This document shows, in pieces, positions 16,913-25,208 of a stretch of DNA of 64,000 nucleotides (positions are counted from its first letter, which is position 1; the number at the start of each line of letters is the position of its first letter). The notes under the pieces were generated by a model. It saw only the letters and a program-made list of their open reading frames with translations, made no database searches and was not told where the DNA came from. A program made the translations under genes and the position numbers. Origin of the DNA: Streptomyces griseoluteus (GTDB lineage Bacteria > Actinomycetota > Actinomycetes > Streptomycetales > Streptomycetaceae); the NCBI GenBank assembly GCA_000717735.1, contig JOBE01000027.1, positions 26,634-90,633 of the forward strand, given 5' to 3'.

Positions 16913-18741
16913 CAGAAGGGTCCTCCGAAGGCGTAGTCGGGGCGGGAGATGATGTCGGGCCGGGGCCGGAACTCTCTGCGGCAGTTCGGGTGCGCGACGG
17001 GGTGGGCGAGCGCGTCCTGGACGGTGCGCAGGGTGCCGGCGGCCCGGTCGTCATCGTCGTGCGAGGTCCAGCCGCAATTCGCTACGATGATTCCATCAAC
17101 GGTGAAGGTGCCACCGCTTGTTGTCGCGTCGTAGACCCATCCCTCGTAATGCTCTACGTCGACTGACACCACCTGCGAAAGGGTGAACCTGTGGGGAAGC
17201 TGGACAGTCGCAAGGACAGCGTCGTCGTCAGCTGTGAGACCTGTGGCACGTCGTTCCAGCCGCTCTACAACAGCGCGGCCCGGTTCTGCGGGCAGGCATG
17301 CTCGAGGTCCGGCAGTATCCGGCTCCCCCGTGAGGAGATACGCCGCCTCTACGTCGAAGACGGACGCCAGCCGGGCGAGATCGCTGATGTCCTCGGCCTT
17401 CGCGTGTCCCAGGTCTATACAGCCGTCAAGCGCATGGGTATCTCCCGAAGCCGCTCTGAAGCTCTGTCGCTGTGGCATGCGAACGCCGGGGCCGGCGCCA
17501 GGGAAGAACGTGCCAAGGCAGCCCACGACGCCAAGCGCGGACGCCCCTCCAAGCCCGAGAGCTTCGTCAGAAGCGCTATCACCAAGCAGTCCATCGCTTC
17601 GATCATCGGACCGCATGAGGTCAGATTTGCCGAGATGCTGCGAGCCAGAGGCGTCGGATACTCCCAGCAAACTCCGCTGGACGTCTACAACATCGACTTC
17701 ACCCTGACCGAATACCCCGTCGCCGTGGAGATCGTCACCGGTGGCGGTTCGAACGGATACTGGCAGCGCCTTCACAAGCGACGCATACACGTCCTCCACC
17801 ATTGGCACCTGTTTGAGATCAAGTTCCGCAAGGGCCGCCGAGTCCTCACAGAGCCCGTCGTGGACAAGCTGATCGCCTTCGCGGAGAAGGTGAGCGCGGA
17901 CCCAACCCCGTACGGTCAGTACGGGATGGTTTGGCCCAACGGTGAAGACATCCGTACCAACGCTCGTACGCCGCGCTATGCGGTAGGCCGGCCCTGAGAA
18001 CCAGGCTCTGACCATCTGCTTCAGGTGTCCATGCGGAAGGAACGCGCCTCCAGGCATCACGCACTCGGGCCCGTCGCGGACTTCGACCCAGTCGGCGCCG
18101 ACTTCGTCCGCGCAGGTGCGGAGGAAGCCGGTGTTCGCGGTGGTGTAGGTCTGCCAGGAGGTGGCCGCGCGGGCCCAGGATTCGACGGGGTGGCGGGAGG
18201 AGCCGGCGTAGATGACGGTGTCGAGCGGGTGGTCCTGGAGGAGGCGGGCGCGTCCGGGCCATGGCTGGCGGATGCGGTCGACGTGGCCGCGGGCGGCGGT
18301 CAGGGCGTCGCGGAGGAACGCGCGGGCTCGGCGTACGGCTTCACGGATCCGGCCGGTGAGGTCGGCGTAGTACTGCGCGGACAGGGTGGTGATGTGGGCC
18401 TGGTGTCGTGCGGTCCAGGACCATCGGGAGGGGCGGCCGGCGCGGTCCAGGGCGGCGAGGGCACCTTCCCGGTAGGCGATGGGCAGGTCGGTGGCGGCCC
18501 AGCGCTCGACGAGCGCGAGGGCGGCGCGGTCGAAGGCGGCGATCTGCTGCTGGAACGCCTCGCCTGCGGTACGGATCGCGGCGTAGGCGGTGCGGCCGGG
18601 CCGGATGCGGGCGAGGGCGGTGAGGAGCGTGTTCTGGGCGCGGGTGAGGATCCGCCAGGCGGCCGCGAGGGCGTCGGTGGCACCGATGATGAGGGCCAGG
18701 AGCCGGGCCCGTAGGGAGCGGCGGCGTACGGGGGTGGTCAT
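16912..18741 (-). CDS. MuF-like head morphogenesis protein, intein-containing
   Basis: 609-residue precursor, ATG at 18741 overlapping the upstream stop. Extein 1-226 holds amphipathic helices (RRRSLRARLLALIIGATDALAA). Extein 556-609 starts CGWTSHDDDDRAAGT and ends in the MuF-type AHPNCRREFRPRPD motif. An intein (residues 227-555) interrupts the conserved DGPE/CGWT site. Splicing would restore a 280-residue protein that works at the portal during capsid assembly. The frame stays open through the whole intein even though another gene occupies the opposite strand. Unlike most relatives, it lies after the capsid gene rather than next to the portal. Confidence 0.88.
   Translation of the reverse strand: MTTPVRRRSLRARLLALIIGATDALAAAWRILTRAQNTLLTALARIRPGRTAYAAIRTAGEAFQQQIAAFDRAALALVERWAATDLPIAYREGALAALDRAGRPSRWSWTARHQAHITTLSAQYYADLTGRIREAVRRARAFLRDALTAARGHVDRIRQPWPGRARLLQDHPLDTVIYAGSSRHPVESWARAATSWQTYTTANTGFLRTCADEVGADWVEVRDGPECVMPGGAFLPHGHLKQMVRAWFSGPAYRIARRTSVGTDVFTVGPNHPVLTVRGWVRAHLLREGDQLVHDGLCEDSAALAELDLKQVPMVEDVYASLVKALPVSVRTATGDDLHGDGVFGQGEVDVVDVQRSLLGVSDASGSQHLGKSDLMRSDDRSDGLLGDSASDEALGLGGASALGVVGCLGTFFPGAGPGVRMPQRQSFRAASGDTHALDGCIDLGHAKAEDISDLARLASVFDVEAAYLLTGEPDTAGPRACLPAEPGRAVVERLERRATGLTADDDAVLATVQLPHRFTLSQVVSVDVEHYEGWVYDATTSGGTFTVDGIIVANCGWTSHDDDDRAAGTLRTVQDALAHPVAHPNCRREFRPRPDIISRPDYAFGGPF
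17077..18063 (-). other. intein in the MuF-like protein (329 aa)
   Basis: Starts at Cys (codon 18063-18061, CVMPGGAFLPHG) and ends at Asn (17079-17077) before extein Cys. The block B signature TVGPNHPVLT and then RGWVRAHLLREGDQLV match phage inteins. Block F/G reads GWVYDATTSGGTFTVDGIIVAN. The penultimate residue is Ala instead of the usual His. No LAGLIDADG or HNH endonuclease is encoded on the sense strand; the middle is low-complexity linker. Cys1, the B-block TxxH-like NHP, terminal Asn and Cys+1 are all present, so splicing activity is plausible. Confidence 0.88.
17191..17997 (+). CDS. homing-endonuclease-like gene antisense within the intein
   Basis: 268 residues from GTG at 17191, with GAAAGGG 8 bases upstream. 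Domains: zinc finger Cys15-x2-Cys18...Cys33-x3-Cys37. Then an HTH at about 57-88 (PGEIADVLGLRVSQVYTAVK). Then a Vsr/PD-(D/E)XK-like nuclease at about 135-235 (Glu143, YNIDF with Asp169, VAVEIV with Glu180, basic loop WQRLHKRR). Related Vsr-like homing enzymes occur as mobile genes in phages. The gene covers intein residues about 23-291 in exact antisense codon register. GC-rich DNA often opens this register by chance, but the ordered domains and ribosome site argue for a real gene. Confidence 0.82.
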   Translation: MGKLDSRKDSVVVSCETCGTSFQPLYNSAARFCGQACSRSGSIRLPREEIRRLYVEDGRQPGEIADVLGLRVSQVYTAVKRMGISRSRSEALSLWHANAGAGAREERAKAAHDAKRGRPSKPESFVRSAITKQSIASIIGPHEVRFAEMLRARGVGYSQQTPLDVYNIDFTLTEYPVAVEIVTGGGSNGYWQRLHKRRIHVLHHWHLFEIKFRKGRRVLTEPVVDKLIAFAEKVSADPTPYGQYGMVWPNGEDIRTNARTPRYAVGRP

Positions 18742-19067
18742 CGGCGGGGCCGTGCGACGAGCTGGATGACGCCGAGGCCGTCCGGGGTGCTGGTGGCGGG
18801 GTCGTCGGGTGCTGGGGGTTCGCCGTTCTCGAGCTGGGCGATCTGTCGTTCGATCGCGCGGACGTTCTCGGTGTAGGAGAGGGCGACGACGCCGGTCACG
18901 TTGATGGTGGTCGGCTGGTCGTGGACGAGGGCCGCGAGCCGCTCGCGGAGGACTTCGAGGGCGACGGCGCGCGCGGTGCCGAGGCGGGCGTAGCGGGTGT
19001 CGAGGTCGGCGGGGTCGGTGCTGGTGCCGAGCTGCGAGATGAGCCAGGCGCGTGTCGCGACGTCCAT
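18738..19067 (-). CDS. head-tail connector-region protein
   Basis: 109 residues (LISQLGTSTDPADLDTRYAR). The predicted helical N-terminus and variable C-terminal tail resemble small head-tail connector proteins. It lies between the capsid cassette and MuF gene and overlaps the latter by ATGA. No specific family is certain. Confidence 0.6.
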   Translation of the reverse strand: MDVATRAWLISQLGTSTDPADLDTRYARLGTARAVALEVLRERLAALVHDQPTTINVTGVVALSYTENVRAIERQIAQLENGEPPAPDDPATSTPDGLGVIQLVARPRR

Positions 19068-19109
19068 GCGGCTCTCCTCCGGTGGTGGTGTGGGTGGGAA
19101 GGGGTGCGG

Positions 19110-19155
19110 GTACGGGCCCGGCTCCTGGCGCCCCCACCGGGGGCCGGGCCCGTAC
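19110..19155 (-). terminator. strong hairpin downstream of the capsid cassette
   Basis: Arms GTACGGGCCCGGC and GCCGGGCCCGTAC form a 13-bp perfect stem with a smaller inner stem. It lies just after the 124-aa gene that follows the major capsid gene. It probably lowers expression of later genes relative to capsid. Confidence 0.65.
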
Positions 19156-19159
19156 GCGC

Positions 19160-19534
19160 TTACTGACCGCCGGTGCCCTCGGCGGCGGTCTCGGCCGGCT
19201 TCTTCGCGGCCGTCTTCTTGGCCGCGGTGCGCGCGGCCGGCTTGTCCTCGGCGGCGGCCCCGGTGGGGTCAGCGTTGCCGGAGTCGGGTCCCGATCCGTC
19301 GCCAGAGGCGTCGTCCGGGTCGTCGCCGGAAGGGCTGCTGTCGCCCTCCGGGTCCTTGTCGGTCTCGGTCTTGGTCGGGGTCTTCAGGCGGGGCATCTTG
19401 CCGTCGACCCAGGCGGCCGGGTTCGTCACCAGGGCCGCGAGGCGCGGCTCCGGCAGCGTTCCCAGGGCAAGCTCGACCGTCTGGTGGGTGTCCGGGTCCT
19501 TCACGAACACCGTGCTGCGCAGCTGGTAGCCCAT
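19160..19534 (-). CDS. capsid-associated protein with disordered Lys/Ala/Pro tail
   Basis: 124 residues. A short folded N-terminus (MGYQLRSTVFVKDPDTHQ) is followed by a charged disordered region and an alanine/lysine-rich tail (RTAAKKTAAKKPAETAAEG). It directly follows the major capsid gene and is transcribed with it. It may be a capsid-bound or DNA-contacting accessory protein. No domain family is recognised. Confidence 0.55.
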   Translation of the reverse strand: MGYQLRSTVFVKDPDTHQTVELALGTLPEPRLAALVTNPAAWVDGKMPRLKTPTKTETDKDPEGDSSPSGDDPDDASGDGSGPDSGNADPTGAAAEDKPAARTAAKKTAAKKPAETAAEGTGGQ

Positions 19535-19537
19535 GGG

Positions 19538-20602
19538 TCACCACACCGTCGCGGCGATGTGGATGTCGGGGGTGTACATGACCGGCATCGCGGCCGCGTT
19601 GCACTTCGTCCACACCTGAACCGGGTCGTCCTGGTAGCCGGAGGTGACGATGATGCCCGGTGCGACCTCGGCCTCGATGGACGGGTTGCCGCCGGAGGAC
19701 AGGACGATGCCTTCGGCGGTGAGCCCGTACTGGGTCTCGGCCATCTGCCGGGTGTTCGGCGGCAGGAGGAAGAACATGTTCTCCGGCAGGGGCCGCTTGT
19801 TGGTGCCGTCGTCCAGGGGGACCTGCACGTCGTAAACGGTGATCGGCGGCAGTCCGTACCGGCCGCGGACGACGTTGACCTGGTCGGGCGCGAGGACGGA
19901 CGTCGGGATGGTGGACGCGGAGTTCACCGAGCCGTAGTAGGCGGCGCGGTAGGAGTCGTTGCCCATGGCGAGCGCCATCGTCTTGTACGAGGTGAGGGCA
20001 CGGGAGGGCATCGGGGCGCCAGACTTGCGGAGGACCTCGATCCAGGCCATCTCGTCCGCGAGCATGTCGGCGGTCGGGTCGGTCCAGACGGTGGCCGCGG
20101 TCGGCATGTTCGCCGCAGGGACCTTGTGGTCGGCCTCCAGGGTGAGACCGTTCTCGCCGGTGAGGGTGAACTTGCCGTCGACGAGGAGGTCGCCAGCCGC
20201 CAGTTCCATGCGGTTCTGGATCGACAGGACGTGGGCGGCGACGTCGTCGTAGATGGCGCTGACGAGGTCCTCACCGTCCATGCCGCGGGAGACGTTCTGC
20301 AGGATCGTCTCGAGCTCGCCGACGATGTACTTCTGGCCGAGAGGCAGGAGCTTGCCCTCGGTCACGACGCTCGTGATCTCACGGGACGCGACCTTGGTCT
20401 GGGCGTCCCACGCGCGGTAGGACGCGGCGGCGACCCGACGGCGGGTGGAGCGGGTCTGCCACTTCACCGAGTTGACCGTGCGCTCGGGGATGACGGACTG
20501 GGTGAGCTCGTAGTCGGCCGGGGTCTGGATCTCGCGGACGAACGCGTTGATCTCGGTCGGGTTGATGCCCCGCAGGAGGACCTCAAGCATGTCGTTAGGC
20601 AT
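19538..20602 (-). CDS. major capsid protein (HK97 fold, gpE type)
   Basis: 354 residues. The sequence (INAFVREIQTPADYELTQ...YRAWDAQTKVASREITS...LPLGQKYIVGELETIL) follows the lambda gpE-like capsid family, with an N-arm, E-loop and A-domain order but no obvious prohead protease cleavage motif. It is preceded by decoration and scaffold genes. The ATG follows a GAGGGGA ribosome site. Confidence 0.93.
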   Translation of the reverse strand: MPNDMLEVLLRGINPTEINAFVREIQTPADYELTQSVIPERTVNSVKWQTRSTRRRVAAASYRAWDAQTKVASREITSVVTEGKLLPLGQKYIVGELETILQNVSRGMDGEDLVSAIYDDVAAHVLSIQNRMELAAGDLLVDGKFTLTGENGLTLEADHKVPAANMPTAATVWTDPTADMLADEMAWIEVLRKSGAPMPSRALTSYKTMALAMGNDSYRAAYYGSVNSASTIPTSVLAPDQVNVVRGRYGLPPITVYDVQVPLDDGTNKRPLPENMFFLLPPNTRQMAETQYGLTAEGIVLSSGGNPSIEAEVAPGIIVTSGYQDDPVQVWTKCNAAAMPVMYTPDIHIAATVW

Positions 20603-20615
20603 GGGGGGTCCCCTC

Positions 20616-21350
20616 TCAGACCTTGTAGATGAACTGGGTGTTGGAGCCGGCCGGGACGTCGGTCGGGTCGAAGGCGACGGGGAGCTTGGCGACGTCGATC
20701 TGGCCGTGGACCATGAGCGGCGCGGCGGCCTTGGTGGAGCCGGGGTAGAAGGACACCTCGGTGAAGAGGAACCCGGCGAAGATCTGGGAGCCGTCGGTGG
20801 CGGTCGCGGTGTCGCCGCCGGTCGTGGTGGCGATCGTGATGTCCGGGGTGGTGCCGCCGGTGAACGTCTCGGTGGTGGTGGGCGCGGCGACGTTCTCGCC
20901 GAGCTGGGTGCCGCCCCAGGTCAGGGTCCAGGGGCCGCCGGCGTTGCCGGTGACGACGACGTCGCCGGGAGCGATGTTGGACAGGGCCTCGAGCGCGGCC
21001 TGGACCTGCGCGGCGGTGGCGTTGTAGGCGAGGGCGGTTGTGGTCTGTCCGGACCAGGTGATCGTGAAGGTGCCGCCGGTGGGGGCGCCGGTCACGGTGA
21101 GGGTCTGGATCTCGTTGGTGACGGCCGCGTACGGCGCGTACAGCCCCGAGGCAGACAGCTTGCCGAGGGGGATGCCGGACTTCAGCTTCCGCTCGGGCTG
21201 GTGGGCCGAGGCCTCGGTCCAGTGCAGGGTCTCGGAGAACTTCGACAGGTCGAGGGTGATGGTCTGGTTCGCTTCGATGCCGAGCATGCTCATCAGCCAC
21301 GGGCGGCCGACGGCGAGCGTCTCGGTGGTGGTGTACGGCTGGATGTCCAC
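20616..21350 (-). CDS. head decoration protein with inserted Ig-like domain
   Basis: 244 residues, GTG at 21350 with AAAGGGG upstream. The flanking parts (1-78 and 181-244) form one domain. Residues about 79-180 (NEIQTLTVTGAPTGGTFTIT...) are an inserted beta domain nearly identical in pattern to the C-terminal domain of the major tail protein. Position just upstream of the capsid gene fits a decoration protein that binds the shell surface. Confidence 0.72.
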   Translation of the reverse strand: MDIQPYTTTETLAVGRPWLMSMLGIEANQTITLDLSKFSETLHWTEASAHQPERKLKSGIPLGKLSASGLYAPYAAVTNEIQTLTVTGAPTGGTFTITWSGQTTTALAYNATAAQVQAALEALSNIAPGDVVVTGNAGGPWTLTWGGTQLGENVAAPTTTETFTGGTTPDITIATTTGGDTATATDGSQIFAGFLFTEVSFYPGSTKAAAPLMVHGQIDVAKLPVAFDPTDVPAGSNTQFIYKV

Positions 21351-21455
21351 GCCGTGACCCCTTTCGCGTGAGCGCGTGATGGGTGCGGGCACCGGGTGTG
21401 GTGCCGTCCACGGGGGTCAGGGCGTGGTCCCTCGGGTGGTGCTGGTCTTGTGGGG

Positions 21456-22265
21456 TCAGGCTGCGTCGTCGGTGCGCAGGCCCATCCGGATAGCGCGGGC
21501 GCGGGCAGCGTCGCGGAGCGTGTCCTTGCCCGCGGCCGGGGTGCGGGCGGGAGGTCCGCCGGCCGGGGCGCCGCTGGGGGCGGGCGGCAGACCCTGGGGG
21601 GTGGGGGTGCCACCGAACAGGGTGCTGCGGCGCTCCTTGAGGGCTTCGGCGGCCGCGGTGATGGCGGCGTCGTCGGCGTCCTCAGCCACGCGGGACCGGA
21701 CGAGTTCGAAGGCGTCGTCCAGGTCGTCGCCGGTGGCGCCGAGCTTGACGAGCGCGGCGCGGACGCGGGTCTCGCGCTCTCGTACGGCGGCGGCCTGTTC
21801 CTGTGCCTTTGCGGCGGCCTCGCGGGCGGCGAGCTGCTGCTCCCGGGTATTGAGCTCCTCGGCGCGGCGCTGCTCTTCGGTGAGCTGGGCCTGCCGGGCG
21901 GTCTGGGCGTCCTTGAGGAGCTGGGCGACCTGGGTGGGGTCGAGGTTGTCGGTGGGGAGGCCGGCGGCTTCGGCGATGGCGCGGAGCGCGGCGTTGCGGC
22001 CTTCGTCCTTCTCGTTCTTCATCAGGACGTTCAGGCGCCGCTGGGTGATAGTGACCTTGTCCTCGTCGTCGCCGGTGGCCGCGGTGGCGGGCGGTACGGC
22101 GGGCGGGGTGACGGCGGCCTGCTGCGGCATGTTCGCCGGTGTCGGCGGCGCGGGCGGGGTGGCGGGGTCGCCGTTGTAGAAGACGGCCATGCCCTGGATG
22201 CCGGTGTAGGGGCGGGCCCAGGCAGTGTCGTGCACGGTGGGGCGGTACAGCGCGGGGCGGCGCAT
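21456..22265 (-). CDS. scaffolding protein
   Basis: 269 residues, ATG at 22265 with GGGAGGT nine bases upstream. A Pro/Ala-rich start is followed by a long coiled coil rich in Ala/Glu/Gln/Arg (about 85-215), as in capsid scaffolds. It is the first gene of the cassette leading to decoration and capsid proteins and carries its own late-promoter-like element. It would be removed before DNA packaging. Confidence 0.8.
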   Translation of the reverse strand: MRRPALYRPTVHDTAWARPYTGIQGMAVFYNGDPATPPAPPTPANMPQQAAVTPPAVPPATAATGDDEDKVTITQRRLNVLMKNEKDEGRNAALRAIAEAAGLPTDNLDPTQVAQLLKDAQTARQAQLTEEQRRAEELNTREQQLAAREAAAKAQEQAAAVRERETRVRAALVKLGATGDDLDDAFELVRSRVAEDADDAAITAAAEALKERRSTLFGGTPTPQGLPPAPSGAPAGGPPARTPAAGKDTLRDAARARAIRMGLRTDDAA

Positions 22266-22315
22266 GGGGGCACTACCTCCCAAGGAGTGTGTCGTCGGCC
22301 CCGCGCCTTGATCCA

Positions 22316-22347
22316 AGGAGAGCACACTCCATACGGATCGGTCCCCC
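22316..22347 (-). promoter_or_regulatory. late-promoter-like element b (scaffold-capsid)
   Basis: GGGGGA (22347-22342), 20 bases, TCTCCT (22321-22316). The leader continues TTGGATCAAGGCGCGGGGCC, matching the leader of the portal and terminase genes. It shares the 20-mer GGAGCAGGGGGAMCGATCCG with element a. Confidence 0.55.
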
Positions 22348-22407
22348 TGCTCCTCCTGGACCCCGAAATCTCAGCGCGTTCCGCCCCTCGGCCCGTATGT
22401 TTCTCCG

Positions 22408-23325
22408 ATGAGACGCGGATGGAAAGAGCTGGCCGAACCCATCGAGCAGCTGTGCCGGGTTTTCGAGACCAGCGCGTCCGTGCATGAGGGATTCTCCTCA
22501 ACGTCCCGTGCCGCTGATGAGGCGCGAGACCGAACGCTCGATGGCCCCTGGGGCGCTCGTGTCACACGAGACGCAAACGTCACTGCTCAGGCCATTGCGG
22601 TGCTGATGATGGACAACCTGGGCTCGCTCGTCGACATCATCAACAGCCCGCGTGGGGTCTACTCGGGATTCACCATGACGCGCGCTGTGGTCGACTCTGC
22701 GACTGGGGCCTGGTACCTCATGGATCCGGAAATTGACGTCCGCGAACGAGTTCGTCGGTTCATGAACTTTCGCCTTGTCAGCTCTCACGAGCGCGGGCGG
22801 CTGCTCCCTGAGGAATGGGACGATCGCCGAGCCCGGATGATTCGCGAGGAGTCGCGCGAGGAGACCGAGAGGATCCTTCAGGGCGCCCGGCTGCACGGCT
22901 ACCAGGTGACGGCAGCGAGCGGCATGAGGGCCCCGTTTCTAGGGGACCGCCTGCCAAGCACGACTGCGTTGGCCAGCCAAGTCGTTCCCCGGGACAACCC
23001 TCTTGGACGAACGTCCTGGAAGCTCACCTCTGCAGTCACTCACGGGACTCTGTATGCCATCTCCATGGCTTTCGAGACGGTCGGCGTAAGCGAGGACCCT
23101 ACTCACGGCGATGTAGCCGTACGTCCTCGCCTCAGCCCTCGTAACGCTGCGGCACAGTTCTCCGCAGCGCCCTTGGCAGCGATCTCGACTCTGGTACGGC
23201 TGTACCGCCAGTTCGGTTGGGACATGCAGGAGCTGGTCCAAGCATCTGCCGCAGTGGAGGCGATGCTGTGGGAGTTCATGCGCGTTCTGTCTCCTCGGGA
23301 GACTCCAGCGACGTTTCGTCCGTGA
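22408..23325 (+). CDS. inserted gene of unknown function inside the head module
   Basis: 305 residues on the opposite strand to all neighbouring structural genes, between scaffold and portal. Its last 50 bases overlap the portal 3' end. The translation starts M-R-R-G-W-K-E-L-A-E with no good Shine-Dalgarno but a TATGTT seven bases upstream, so the mRNA may be leaderless. The protein is soluble and partly helical, with motifs RRFMNFRLVSSHERGR and EEWDDRRARMI. No family recognised. Its placement as an independent unit suggests an accessory gene expressed in the lysogen, such as exclusion or defence. Confidence 0.72.
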   Translation: MRRGWKELAEPIEQLCRVFETSASVHEGFSSTSRAADEARDRTLDGPWGARVTRDANVTAQAIAVLMMDNLGSLVDIINSPRGVYSGFTMTRAVVDSATGAWYLMDPEIDVRERVRRFMNFRLVSSHERGRLLPEEWDDRRARMIREESREETERILQGARLHGYQVTAASGMRAPFLGDRLPSTTALASQVVPRDNPLGRTSWKLTSAVTHGTLYAISMAFETVGVSEDPTHGDVAVRPRLSPRNAAAQFSAAPLAAISTLVRLYRQFGWDMQELVQASAAVEAMLWEFMRVLSPRETPATFRP

Positions 23326-25135
23326 CCGGGAGCTGGACGACAGGCGGGGCGGGGTCGGGGTTGATGTCGATGCCGAGGTAGGTGGCGACCGCGTCGGTGG
23401 AGCCAGTGGCGTCGGCGAGGTAGCGGGCCTGTTCGAAGCGGCGGGCCTGGATCTGGGCGATCTCGGTCTCGGCGTCGTCCATCGGCCAGCCTGCTTCGGC
23501 GAGGATCCTTACGGCGGTCTCGAGGGACATGACGCCGGCGGTGACGGCCTCGGAGACCTGGGTGAGGACGGCGGCCTTGTCGGTGGGGGTGTACGGGCCG
23601 AAGGAGAGCAGGGCCCGCTGGGTCTGGACGCCGGTCCAGTCGGGGTGCGCTCCGGCGAGGGACATGCGTTGGACGAACTTGAGGAGCAGGGCGTACTTGT
23701 GGGCGCGGGCGAGGCGCATGGAGCCGACGAGGGAGTCAAGCGGGCCGAGGGAGATCTCCAGGGCGTAGCCGGAGGGGACTTCGGAGGGGTTGACGGTGCC
23801 GAGGGTTACGGCGGGCAGGCGGGCGATCGTGGCGGCCCGTTCGGACAGGTCGGTGCGCTGGTTGCGGAGCTCGGCGAGCTGGGGGGAGGTGTCGACGGCG
23901 TCGAGGCGGCCGCCTTCGGGGAGCTCGAGGACGGTGCCGGGGGCGACGGCGAGTTCGCTGCGGCCGTTGGATCGTCCGCCGGAGAGCGCGATGATCGGGG
24001 AGCCGGTGGTGGCGGAGGCCTTTGCGGAGTCGGTGTCGGTGCCGGCCAGCTCGTCGAAGACCTGCAGCACCTTCGCCAGGCTGGATGTGCCCCAGTGCTC
24101 TTCGGCGTCGGGGACGGTGTTGGGGACGTGGATCACTGGGATGAAGTCGAGGTAGAGGTCGAGGTGGTCGAGGACTTCGCCGGTCGGGCCGGTGGCGTAC
24201 TGGGCCTTGTCCATGGGGAGGTTGTCGACGTCGTGGGGGGCTTTGAGGTCGCCGAGGTCCCAGGTGGCGTCGGTGAGGTAGCAGGTGACGTACGACGGGG
24301 TGTCGTTCCACAGGTACTGGCGGGCGATGAACCCGGACTCGGTGGGGATGTCGCCGCGGCCGAGGACCGGTTGGGCGGGGGCGTCGCCGTCGGTGTCGGT
24401 CATGACGGGGGCGCGGACGGGCCGGCCGGTGCGGTCGACGCCGGAGGCGGTGACGGGCCGGATCCAGTCGAGTTCGTAGGTGATGCGGCGCAGCCGCGCG
24501 GGCAGGCCGCGCTTCTTGTCTGCGGGAAGGTCCCAGGCGAGGTGGACGCGTTCGGGGTAGTCGGAGGCGTCGCCGTCTTCGGCGAGGACCGGGTAGTAGA
24601 AGCCGGGGTCGAACGCCTTGAGGCGCACCCTGCCCTTGTTGGGGTCCCAGGCCAGGAGGTAGACGCCGTCGCCGAGGGTCACGGCCTTGCGTTCGGTCTG
24701 GATCATCCGCATGGACAGGAGCTCGTCCTCGGCCCAGTCGCGCAGGAGGGTTTGGACGCGTTCGGCCATCGCCTGGTCGGTGTCGGGGGTGTCGGTGTCG
24801 GTCTGTTCGGCGCTGGGGACGACGATGGTCTGCTCGCGGCCGAGGACGTTGGCGAGGATGGTCTCGATGAACATGGACGGGTCGCCGAACTCGCGGCGGT
24901 CGCTGGCGGTGGGGTCGCGTAGCTGGGCGAGTTCGGCGGCCTGGTTGTTGGCGTAGGCGGCGAGGAGCTTGTAGGCGGCCAGGCGTCGCTCGTCGCCGGC
25001 CGGGACCCAGGAAGCGGCGGCTTCGGGGAAGGCGCGGCGGTGGGGCATGCCGAGGGTGTCGGAGTAGATGGGCTTGTAGTTTGCCCATCCCCAGGCGTCG
25101 ATGACGACGTCCTTGATGCCACTGAGCAGGCCCAC
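23276..25135 (-). CDS. portal protein
   Basis: 619 residues, best start GTG at 25135 (AAAGG eight bases upstream; a GTG at 25144 is possible but has no spacing). The N-terminal GWANYKPIYSDTLGMPHRRA and the later stem and clip helices (EISLGPLDSLVGSMRLARAHKYALLLK) match SPP1 gp6-like portals of actinophages. It is the first gene of the leftward head operon. The terminase that should dock on it is encoded 30 kb away on the other strand. Confidence 0.9.
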   Translation of the reverse strand: MGLLSGIKDVVIDAWGWANYKPIYSDTLGMPHRRAFPEAAASWVPAGDERRLAAYKLLAAYANNQAAELAQLRDPTASDRREFGDPSMFIETILANVLGREQTIVVPSAEQTDTDTPDTDQAMAERVQTLLRDWAEDELLSMRMIQTERKAVTLGDGVYLLAWDPNKGRVRLKAFDPGFYYPVLAEDGDASDYPERVHLAWDLPADKKRGLPARLRRITYELDWIRPVTASGVDRTGRPVRAPVMTDTDGDAPAQPVLGRGDIPTESGFIARQYLWNDTPSYVTCYLTDATWDLGDLKAPHDVDNLPMDKAQYATGPTGEVLDHLDLYLDFIPVIHVPNTVPDAEEHWGTSSLAKVLQVFDELAGTDTDSAKASATTGSPIIALSGGRSNGRSELAVAPGTVLELPEGGRLDAVDTSPQLAELRNQRTDLSERAATIARLPAVTLGTVNPSEVPSGYALEISLGPLDSLVGSMRLARAHKYALLLKFVQRMSLAGAHPDWTGVQTQRALLSFGPYTPTDKAAVLTQVSEAVTAGVMSLETAVRILAEAGWPMDDAETEIAQIQARRFEQARYLADATGSTDAVATYLGIDINPDPAPPVVQLPVTDETSLESPEETERA

Positions 25136-25176
25136 GGGGCGCACCTTTCCGGTGTCGGGCCCCGCGCCTTGTGATC

Positions 25177-25208
25177 AGCGTACGGCTACACGCCGCTGGC
25201 ACTCCCCC
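25177..25208 (-). promoter_or_regulatory. late-promoter-like element c (portal)
   Basis: GGGGGA (25208-25203), 20 bases, TACGCT (25182-25177), then GATCACAAGGCGCGGGGCC. The spacing is identical to elements a and d. It starts transcription just before the portal gene. Confidence 0.65.
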
